A stretch of 13,425 bases of DNA from Hyphochytrium catenoides. Taxonomy: Eukaryota; Sar; Hyphochytriomycetes; Hyphochytriales; Hyphochytriaceae. Positions within the stretch are counted from its first letter, which is position 1. The number at the start of each line of letters is the position of its first letter. The DNA lies in assembly GCA_900088475.1 (NCBI GenBank), contig FLMG01003717.1, forward strand, positions 1-13,425, written 5' to 3'. The notes below the pieces were generated by a model, which worked only from the letters and a program-made list of their open reading frames with translations, did no database searches and was not told where the DNA came from. Shown in pieces: positions 1 to 8,783 of the stretch. The translations under genes were made by a program, and so were the position numbers.

Positions 1-16
1 AGAGAGAGAGAGAGAA
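1..16. repeat. GA microsatellite at the left edge
   Basis: The window opens with about seven AG units followed by purine-rich sequence. The repeat may continue outside the window. Confidence 0.85.
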
Positions 17-645
17 GGTGGAACGGGAGAGTGAAGAGAAGGAAGGAACGAAGAGTTCCATTTGTAGCTTTGATGGGTCATGACCCCCGGACATCTCGTA
101 TAAATGGATCTTTATTTTAGAGAAATAATTGCAGAGTTGAGTGTATCCGTAATCCAGATAAGTCATGAAGAGCCAGAAAAAAGAGTCAGAATCCATCATC
201 TATCAGATATCCCCCAGGAGTAATGAGAGAGCACATATCTGTGTCGTTACTCTCTCCCCTCCTCGCCCTCTCTGGCACATGCTCCCTGACAGGACAGGAC
301 GAGAGTGGCGCTGCTCTCCTTCGGTAACAAGGGACGAAGAGGGACGGTGGACAGTTCAACGTAAGAATTAGGGTTACTAGTGCTATAAAGGCCCCACCTG
401 GGGACGTGCAAGGGCTGGTAGCAAGCACTCTGTGGCCCGACCCCGCTTCCTGTCATCCTTCTAGATCTACTGTTATAGCTGAATATTTACTCCTTGATGG
501 GTTGCCAAGCCTGTAGCTGCCCCTTAATACTTTTAAGTTCTGAAAGCTCTAGGCACGCAGTCAGCCACCCACATTGGGTTGTGAGTGAAACGAGGTTTCT
601 TGATTGCACTGATACCACGTCGCAGGTCTTCCTCCCGCTGGGATA
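1..645. other. 3' flank of the EDR2-like gene, no gene seen
   Basis: This stretch starts with a short GA repeat (1-16) and then holds unique sequence up to the stop codon of the minus-strand EDR2-like gene. Open frames here (for example 165-371 plus) are short and show no family resemblance that I recognise. A minus-strand AATAAA lies at 116-111, about 530 bases past the stop codon. It could be a distant polyadenylation signal, but nothing closer supports that. I read the region as 3' UTR plus intergenic DNA. Confidence 0.5.
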
Positions 646-3600
646 TCAGAGTGAAGTTGACTGAAGCTTCTTCAGCCTTCGAGCTTTGCTGAAGTCTATA
701 TGCTTCAGACGCACTGCCCCAATAAGCCTTTCGGGAAGTTCCTCCGTCGTTTGTCCCTCTAGCAGGAAAGCTATGTCCACTACCAGCCTCTTTGCATAAC
801 TTGAAGCTAATGAGACCACGTTCCTGGCTATGGAGTCACTGTCCACGTCAATATCCACCTCGAAGTAGTGCTCCCCTTGGAAGTAGGGTTGGCGGAGCTT
901 ACTTCCGATGATTGCAGGAGTGCTGCCGACAGTTTGTCGGACCAGCATATTGCCTTGGACGATCTGCGGAATGAGCTTGAACCGAGAATTTCGGAACGCG
1001 TCATTTCTGACACATGCGTATATTAGAGATGTGACGAACGGGTATCCCATCATCGCCGAAAGAGGAAGGCGTTGTCAAGAACGAAATACTAGGGGGGTCA
1101 GAGTTGTACAGCGAAGAGAGGTAAAGCTATCGAAACGGTGGAAGCGCATATCGACGTTACACGGAGAGAAAGAAGTAGGAGTAAGACAAGCCTTAAGGAG
1201 GAAGTATAAGTATGGAGGAGCTTGGTGTTTGGAGCACTTAAACCTTACCCTTGCAAGAAGTCGAGCATGAGTTCCGCGCTGGAGGAGTTATCGGATTCAA
1301 AGCCGGGCTTCGGATGACAGAAATAGAAGGCCATAACGTAGGGAGGAGAGCCGGGGACGATGATACTTACAACGAATGTAAACGGAATCGGCAAGCTCTC
1401 TCCTCCTTCCTTCTCTCGCTCTTTCGCTCTCTTTAGGTACTGTTGGAGCGCTGAGTCCTCATAAGAGCCAATATGCACTGTTGGAGTGTCGGTGGCGAAT
1501 AGATCTACGGCGCACAACTTGAAAAGAGAGTCCCCTACAAGACACAGACCAGAGACAATGAAGGAGAGAACCGAACGTTGTTAGAAGGGCGGAGGAGCAG
1601 AGCAATCAACTAATTTCCACCTCTTGCCACTTACTTGCTACCACCTTGGTTCTGTCCTGCAAATACCTCTCGGAGCGAACTTTAAAGGTTGAGAATGGCG
1701 CCTCTTCCCAGTCTTCCGCTGAGAGAGAGGACGGTAGCTCAAAAGTGATGGGTTCCAAGGGAGTAGGGGAGGACGAAGCCTCCCTTAGCGTTGAATCTTT
1801 CGGCAAAGGCACCTCCTTCTCCTCCGAGAGGTGCACTGAACGAAAACGGCGAGCTTCCAAAGCATCCCGCAAACTCAGCAACGCGAGGAGGTGGTGTGAA
1901 ACATACGCGTCCCACCAACCCGACAAACTCAAGATCCAGCCCGCAAGCCTGCGATCAAAGCAAAAAGACGGTAAGACACAGTTAGCCTTTACTGTCAATA
2001 GTCTCAACTGCTATTTCTGCCTCCACGACTTGCCCTTGTGGGTTCATGGAGAGGTAATATGTAACGAGGCTCTCTCCGGTATCGCTATCTAGGTCTTTTC
2101 TTCGGTTGATGATGAAGCCTCCCTGGTATAGGGTTCCTCTAATTATGCCATAGCTCTCTTTGCTTTCAGGATGAGCGGTGGATTTTAAGATAACACGGTA
2201 ACAGTCCTCTTCCTCCCGCCAATACCGCGTCACGCAATAGTCTCTGGGAGCGAGAGGTCTAGATATACTATATCAGCTAAAACTTAATCAGTTCGGAGAA
2301 CCAAGAGAGAGAGGAAGGCACAAAGTCGAGATAGTCAAAGATGCTTAAGACAAAAGGAAGCGACGTCGTCAAGTAGTGTGGCTGAGCAGAACAAAGGCCG
2401 TGAAGATAAGACCTAGAAGAGAAACTCGAACAAAGATAATTGACTTCTTACATGCCAAAGATCGTCTGGGACCGATGGATAGACTGCATGACATCCATGC
2501 TTGAAGAAAGTGGCGTTATAACGCTTGCCTGGATCACTGGGCTGTCCCAACTACATGTTACAGGCAAAAGCATGAAGGCGTTATATGGCAGAAGAAAAGG
2601 CGTAAAATATATCAAGAGAAGGCACTTATTGCTAGCCTTTGACCACAAGTCCTTCCATTCCTGAACCTACTCACGTCTTTCGCGCGGCAGAGTCCATGAT
2701 CAACGCAAAGATCTCAGCAGCGTCCGCTTTGATGATGACAGACGCCTTATAGCAGGGAGGCCGCGATGAGGAAGCAGCTGGAAAGAGCTGCATCCGAAGA
2801 ATTAGCAAAAGCATCACACAGCCTACTGCGAAGAGAAACGAGAGCTGCCATGCGCTCAGAGCCACAACTATCCCCGCTGCCCAGAAGGCACTCTGATTCA
2901 TTGAATTGCCTTGACCTCGCATCTGCACAAGCTTAGTAAGGTGACCGCGCTTTAAAAGCAGTAAGGTAAAAAGGGCCACGATACCTGCAACTCCTTCATA
3001 ATCCGCAAGCCGTGGCAGATCGATATTGGGTTCCAGCTTTGCACGCTCAGCGCTCCTCCTTCTGCTCTGCTGGTCACTGAACGGCCTTCGAGTGCTGCGG
3101 AAGCTCCACTCGCCACTACCGAGTTGGAAGGCGAATCTTGGGCCTTGGAGACCAAGGAGAAGTATCATTGTGTCCAAGTGAACGGCTTATAAGTCTGCTA
3201 GGTACCTACTTTATATTTAGAGAGTCTGTCGTACCGCCTGAACAGCCTCAGCTATTGCATTTCTCCATTCCATGCATTCCTTCTGGAGTTCGGAAGCAAG
3301 GACCAGTGAGTGACCTGCCGATCGAGTCATTCCTGACGTGCTGGCAGGATGCCAGTCTATAGAGAAAGCATACAGCATCTTGTGTGCAGTTCTGCTTCTT
3401 GCTCCAATTTCTCCAACGGTGCACGTCTTTCTTAGCCTTAAGATGCCTCTGGGTTGCTATGGAGGAGACCGTAGGCCATGTCAAACGAGTCAACTTCATC
3501 TTAATCAACCCCTCGCCTGACCTACCGGGTCTCCTTTCTTGAGGAAGTACGTCAGGACTCCATCTCTGAGGACAAAGTATCTAAAGCAAAGGAGCTAAGG

Positions 3601-4314
3601 ATTAGCTCTGGATGGGGAGATTGTATGGGTGCAGGGCGGCACCTTTCATTCCAAGAAGGCATATGGTTGCCCCGCTTCAAGAGAAAGCCTTCTAGACTCC
3701 TCGTAGCCAAGTGGGGCATAGAGCTAGTAATAATCTTTGAACTGGACTGCATCTTCTCTGTTGAACAGGAGTGCGGTGCCAGAAAGGCTACAGCTGGCTG
3801 CTGGGCGTCATTGACCCGCCACCAAACGATGCTGCCAACTTTCCTAATATTCTCTTCCGTTGCAAAATGGCCCTTCCTTATCCAGATGTTTGGCAGGCGA
3901 CTAGACACTGGGCAACCTTTCGCTTGATTCTCCAGATGCCTGGGCTGCTGGCGCTACTCTCCTCCTAAGCCTCCGTAATGTCCGGTCCTCCCACGGCGCT
4001 TGGTGACAGACAGCAGCGAAGGAGCCATGTCGGCAGGACAGCGCTTCGACAGCTGCTTCGACGTTATTTCCTCTTTCCTGACATGAGAAAGAGACGGACA
4101 AGTTATAAAATTCTTCTGGGAATCTTTCACTTCCACCTGTCAAGCTTTATCCGAATAACTAGTATGGGTTATTGACCTCACTCTTTGAATCTTTCTCATT
4201 GCTTTTTTCTGAAACTTTAGACTGCGGCCCAAGTGAAAGAGAGCTCGCTCTTCGCTGTTGAAGAAGCTTCAGATCTTTAGCAGATTTCTTCGTCTGGCGT
4301 GAAGGAGCTGCCAT
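646..4314 (-). CDS. EDR2: EDR2-like protein (PH, START and DUF1336/EDR2_C domains)
   Basis: Lipid-binding protein of the ENHANCED DISEASE RESISTANCE 2 family. In plants the PH domain binds phosphoinositide and the protein restrains cell death; the role here is inferred to be lipid sensing at a membrane. Exons (minus): 4314-4182, 4136-3995, 3939-3643, 3580-3526, 3456-3235, 3143-2985, 2787-2675, 2550-2452, 2267-2034, 1948-1635, 1534-1249, 1006-646, giving 804 residues (Arabidopsis EDR2 is about 720). PH spans about 173-282, with EGFLLKRGNHMPSWNE joined to RYFVLRDGVLTYF and a closing ECMEWRNAIAEAVQ. START spans about 318-505: HGLRIMKEL, ADAAEIFALIMDSAARKTWD, RPLAPRDYCVTRYWREEED. DUF1336 spans about 571-800: SLFKLCAVDLF, SIIVPGSPPYVMAFYF, NDAFRNSRFKLIP, TTEELPERLIGAVRL. 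The start is the first in-frame ATG after a stop, in a GCCATGG context. Exons 2-3, encoding a unique N-terminal region, are the least certain. The exon 9/10 junction uses a GC donor. Confidence 0.88.
1949..2033 (-). other. GC-AG intron of the EDR2-like gene
   Basis: On the minus strand the exon end CAAGG is followed by GCAAGT, the known consensus of the rare GC donor, and the intron ends GATCGCAG. The phases agree (2 then 1), the product reads NPQGLAGWILSLSGWW across the joint as expected for the end of a START domain, and the whole gene then divides into 805 codons. The nearby GTAAAG donor (1992-1987) would put the next exon out of frame. Confidence 0.8.
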
Positions 4315-4503
4315 GGCTTTCAACGATGTTTCAAGGACGTCAAACACCTCAGGCTTGACAAGCGAACGCCGTCTTACTATCACCACTGACTAACTGGGTC
4401 GAGGCTCTGAAGCTTTCAACCTCCCAAGCGCACTTGAAAGCCCTGGACACTGCCGACAAGCCTAGACTTCCGAGCAGCCTGCAATGAGGGCTAGTTCCTT
4501 GCC
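4315..4503. promoter_or_regulatory. Probable bidirectional promoter, EDR2-like / NPRL3
   Basis: Only 189 bp separate the ATG of the minus-strand EDR2-like gene (4314) from the ATG of the plus-strand NPRL3 gene (4504), so both promoters and both 5' UTRs must lie here or overlap the genes. There is no TATA box. The octamer GCTTTCAA occurs at 4316-4323 and 4412-4419 and, inverted, at 4434-4441. The first copy abuts the EDR2-like start codon. Promoter function is inferred from position alone. Confidence 0.6.
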
Positions 4504-4758
4504 ATGATAGGAATCGCTCTGGTAAGCAACATCACTCTGAGGGAGCCGCACCTGGCGATCCCATTCCTATGTAAGGGCACCGACTCACCCGCCTCCCTTA
4601 GGTCGTTGACGACATCTCCAAAGGAACCAAGTACGAAGCGACCGACTTGAAGCACTCTGATATGGCCTTTTACCTCTGACTAACGCTTCCTTCTGTTTGG
4701 CAGACTAGTCTTTCGCTACCCACCTTTACCAGCTGAGCGTAGACCGGATCTTTCGGGT

Positions 4759-4807
<49 letters not shown>

Positions 4808-6722
4808 GCTCTCTCTCTCCCTCTCTAGCCTCTGCTCACGCTTTGCACCTGACTGTCACTCCTGCTTCTCTTCCAGTCCATGAACAAAAGGAGATACTAA
4901 AGGTTGCAGAGTTTCATGCGCTGCCCCCTTCGTTGTTTGCGAAGCTTTTCCGGCCCAAGCATGCCCTGTGTAACCAGATCTTTGAGCTCGTCCTGGACGG
5001 ACTCAGGTTTATGACATACCCTGTGGAGACTTCCGCGGCCCCAGATTCATCCCGGAGTACGCCGTCTGCCCAGGGTCAACCCACACAAACGGGGATCAAG
5101 AATGAGCTAACGCTGATAAACGTCGTCTTCGTACTGGACGCCAACGAGCAGCCACCTATCAGGTCATCAAGCAGCACTGGGCTTTCAGCGACGCCGCTGT
5201 CTGAGCTCTCTGTAGATAACTTTCATGAAAATGCACGGCTTGAGCGATACAAGGAAGCCGTCGCTAACCTTGCAAACGCACTGCTGCACGAGGAGAGGCG
5301 ATGCAAGTACGTGACAAACGAGGTGCGAATTCTTCTAAACACACGCGATGAGATCGCCCAGCAGCTGCAGACCAAGAAGCCGGCCCAAGATAGGTCCCTA
5401 TCAAAAGATAGAAAGGTCCCAGACGTTGGTATGTCTCACCACTTCTCGCTTTTCATAATCCAAAGTCATTAACCGTGACCGCTGCCTCTGTCTCCTTGGT
5501 ACAGATACTCAAACACTCATTGACGTCTCGATTGAGCGCAGTTCTTTGGCCTGTGAGTTAAAGGACGTCTATCACGGACTGAAGGATGGTGGAAAGGTGC
5601 ACCTGCGGATTAACAACTGGATTCTTCTCTCCCTTACGCTGAGCTACTCCATGGATCTGCCTTCTCTACCTATCCGACCCTACCAGACGCTCCTTCTGCT
5701 CAAGAGCCAGGAAGCCATTTTAAAGTCGCTGCCGCCAGACTGCTCGCCTCAGCTACGGACTCTTATCAAGGCGACGAACCCGCTCCGGAGCTTCCATGAG
5801 ATCTCTGTGGAAACGGACATTCCGCTGAACCATCTCTTCAGACTCGCAGCCCATCTGGTTTTCTGGGGCACTGCTAGAGTCATCGATACCATCACAATGC
5901 ACAGTATCTACCAAGTGAACCCAGCGGCTAAGTTACAAGTCTATTCCTCGCAAGCGGCAGAGTTCTCTCGTCTTTTCTCTCGAGATATTTTTGAGGTTCT
6001 GGAGTCCTTTCGCGATGGCTGGAAACGCCGTCTGGGCCCACTGCTTGGGCCGATGACCCCTTTCCAGCGGACAGAGTTCCTTCACATCCTGGTAGGAGTC
6101 AGTCGTCCGTCCTCGAAGTGAGCTATCGACAATCGGTTTACTTTCTATTGGAGCCTAAGTTGTCTGGTTAAAGGCTGCGCTCCTCTTCGCTCTGTCGTCA
6201 GTCCTCTTCTTGCGGTTCCGTTCCGTGAGTAAAGGCGCTATGCCCTACTTCCCCATGCCGACTCTTCCTTTTGCAAGCTCTCTTTCCTCCGTCGTAGATT
6301 AATATCTCACACGTCAAACCTTGCAGGTGTGGCTCCTAGAGCACAATCTCCTTATCCAACTGCACCGCTATGTGCTACTAATGGTTCCTGATGAAGATCT
6401 GGAGGACGAAACGGAGGACGGGACGAGTCTAGACGGTACTGCGACCGTTGCAAGCTTACCTCGGAGCTTTGTGACGGATGGGCTTATCACTGGCGGGGAG
6501 CAGCTCAACTCTGAGCTGGACCTCACGCCCGGGCAGGAGAAATACCTTGCAGATCGGTATGGGGATCGGCCCAACTTTCCCTTGTTTCGCCGTCTCTGCC
6601 CATACTTTCGAGGGAACCACCATTTTGAGGAGATCATGTGGCGGGAGGACATGCAACGGAAAGTGATTCGACAACTGCTGAGCCACTATAGCGAGGTGGC
6701 GGTGACGTACATTCATGAGTGA
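4504..6722 (+). CDS. NPRL3: NPRL3, GATOR1 complex subunit
   Basis: Nitrogen permease regulator 3-like protein, which with NPRL2 and DEPDC5 forms GATOR1, the GTPase-activating complex that switches off Rag GTPases and TORC1 at the lysosome or vacuole when amino acids are scarce. Exons: 4504-4521, 4602-4630, 4704-4756, 4829-5428, 5505-6091, 6327-6722. They total 561 codons in frame, so 560 residues, close to human NPRL3 (569). The N-terminal longin-type part starts MIGIALVVDDISKGTK joined to LVFRYPPLP. A helical segment near residues 175-205 carries LHEERRCKYV. A winged-helix region near 318-365 includes LIKATNPLRSFHEIS. The C-terminal signature is YFRGNHHFEEIMWREDM, then a final VTYIHE. Exon 1 codes only six residues. 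The gene is divergent from the EDR2-like gene. The first three short exons are supported by phase and by fit to the family. Confidence 0.94.
4762..4826 (+). repeat. CT microsatellite in NPRL3 intron 3
   Basis: An almost pure (CT)n run fills the intron from just after the donor (GTCAGT at 4757) to the acceptor TAG at 4826-4828. It therefore serves as the polypyrimidine tract of a 72-bp intron. Confidence 0.93.
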
Positions 6723-8783
6723 GCCGTATAGACGGAGCGCAATTAGACTTGGCAGTCTTCTAAGAAGCAGCTGCGGGACGCTCCTCGTGTTGGTTTCTGA
6801 TTATTTTAGCTCTGCGCTGACAAGGAACATCTGTAAGAGCATCATCGTTCCGCAGAGCTGGGCAAATACTTAGATGCGACACGAATGGTAAACGCCAGCC
6901 AAGTTCAGTTCCTAGTTCTTACTTCTGCTCCCTCATTAAGCTATTTCTTCGCCTGAAGGAGACCGTGAGACTCTCTTAGGCCCACGACTAGGAAGAAAGC
7001 AGATATGGGGTGGTAGTGTCAACCTGTTTCTCCTCGAACCGCATGGTCCCGTGTCCACGCTCTGTTGCCATTTAAGTGTTAATGTCAGGAGACTAGGAGC
7101 TCCAGCCTTCGTCTGCTGTTTTCACCATCATCATCGTCTTAAACCATCTATGTGCACCTCCCAGGGTAAGGCAATGCTATGCAAGCCAAATATCTCGCCC
7201 TCGCTCAAGCTAGATCAAAAGTGAGCGCAAAGTGCGTGATCGCAGGAGAGTCGGCGCTGATTGTGCCATGGCTGCCGCTCCTTGGATGCCTCTGGACTCC
7301 GACTCACTGCTGGCTTGCTAGTAATGACACCTGTCAGTGCTTCCTCAGAGATAAAGCACTTGGATTCGCTTCAGCCGAGCCTTCCCTTGGGCTCAGCTTT
7401 GTAGCGAGTACTCTGGTCATAGACTGACGCAGATACAATGACGACGAGAAGGGCTAATGAAGTAATAGAAGCGCTAGGTGGGAGGGGCATCACTTGGATC
7501 TGAGGACGGAAGACTCCCGGCCAAGTTTGAACTCTGCCAAGTTTGTCCGCTACTTTCAACAAGGCATTCGGGGTGTGGAGCTGATGGTCACATGACAGAT
7601 GGGACGCCGCAGCGTCTATCATCCTTTAGACTTCGTTCTCCCCATAAGAAGAGGCATGCTTCAAGGCAGGGAAAGAGCGACTGGCTCTAGACTTCTCTAG
7701 TCAGAGCTGTTGAACTGCGCAGGTATCGAGACCCACTAGGGCAGCCCGAATAGCCCATAGGCAAACTGTAAGTCTGGAGATTTGGGCTGTGCAGACGGCT
7801 CTGAAGTGCCATTGACAGGCAAAGATTCATGAAGACGGTAACCTTGCGACAGCTGTCTAGCCATACAAACCTCACCTGCTGTGCCAGCTCCCATCGTGTC
7901 AGTGGTGCGGTGTGGCTAAACCCCTTGTTCCAGATAACCTCCTCCACAACCCATGACCTTGCCTAGGAGTCACTGCGCTCGTCAGAGCCGTCTGAGCAGA
8001 GCAAATCTCCAGATTATAGCTTGCTAATGGGCAACTCCAGCTGCCGTGGTGCCTGGTGACAGCTTCTCTGTCTAACATCTGACACTAAATGCTGGAGGAC
8101 TACCCAGCAAGCCTACCGGTCCAGCGGACACACCTTCTGGACCAGTCGCTACGTTGTCGACCTATTCTAAGGAGGTAGTTCATAATCTGTGGTCGATCCA
8201 GAAACGCGTGGGCATCCGCGATGGTTCAATTGTCCGGCAACGTGTGGGTTCACAAGGCCTGTGTGCACCATTGTCCAGCAACTTTGGCTAGGATCTCCAT
8301 CAACATCATCGGTGCCAGGTCGCCAGGTCGCCAGCTCCGTCAAAATTGGAGGTGCAACCAGGTGCGTCATCGTGACTCCACTCACAGGCTGAACCTCCGA
8401 GCCCAGTAAGAGCCACTTCGTCCGTCACAGGCGGAGGGTGAGTGACCTTTCTCTTTATCCTGAGAATCAAGGAACTACTCCGATGTCCTGCTCAGGAGTT
8501 GACTGTCTTCGCCCGCAGCTCTTCTGTTTGCTTCCCCTCATCAAAACCGCAGTGAAGCTTGCCGTTACCACCCATCATACTCCTTGTTCTTCTTCTCCAA
8601 ACAAACAGCGCCAACATCAGACGCTAGAAGTCCTTGTACGAAGGCCCACGCCGGCCAGCAGCGTTAGCTTCAGCCTTCAGCAAAGCTGTAGACAGGGCAT
8701 AGGAGCATGGGCCAGCCTCTTGAGTGCGCGAGCTAGAGCTGTTGAGACACCAAGGCTGTCTGAGAGGAGCTGGCTCTGGAGGA
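6723..8783. other. 2-kb stretch without a recognisable gene
   Basis: Between the NPRL3 stop codon and the nuclease start codon, short open frames exist on both strands (for example 7179-7427 plus, 7371-7622 minus, 7687-7947 minus, 8438-8836 plus). None shows a family motif, a convincing splice pattern or neighbours in phase. No tRNA B-box, long microsatellite or terminal repeats were noticed. A small tandem repeat lies at 8314-8334, and a weak hairpin (TGCTGG...CCAGCA) lies near 8090-8110. The stretch probably holds the NPRL3 3' UTR, intergenic DNA and the nuclease promoter and 5' UTR. A fast-evolving or multi-exon gene cannot be excluded by eye. Confidence 0.55.
8314..8334. repeat. Short tandem repeat of GCCAGGTC
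   Basis: The unit GCCAGGTC occurs about 2.6 times in direct tandem. No function is suggested. Confidence 0.7.

Noticed and set aside
165-371. 68-residue plus-strand frame in the left flank
   Set aside because: No recognisable motif, splice context or neighbouring exon; probably chance.
1949-1993. Apparent frameshift or pseudogene break in the EDR2-like gene
   Set aside because: It appears only if the GTAAAG donor is used. The GC donor at 2033 removes it and gives better family sequence.
2671-3177. Continuous minus-strand frame with strongly hydrophobic, membrane-like segments
   Set aside because: Most of it is better explained by an exon in another frame (3143-2985, carrying HGLRIMKEL of the START region) plus a 197-bp intron. 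Only its end (2787-2675) is coding in this frame. The splice sites and phases fit, and the family has no membrane span there.
7687-7947. 86-residue minus-strand frame in the gene-poor stretch
   Set aside because: No family similarity that I recognise and no in-phase partner exons.
8090-8110. Possible hairpin TGCTGG...CCAGCA
   Set aside because: The stem is only six pairs, which is expected by chance in 13 kb.
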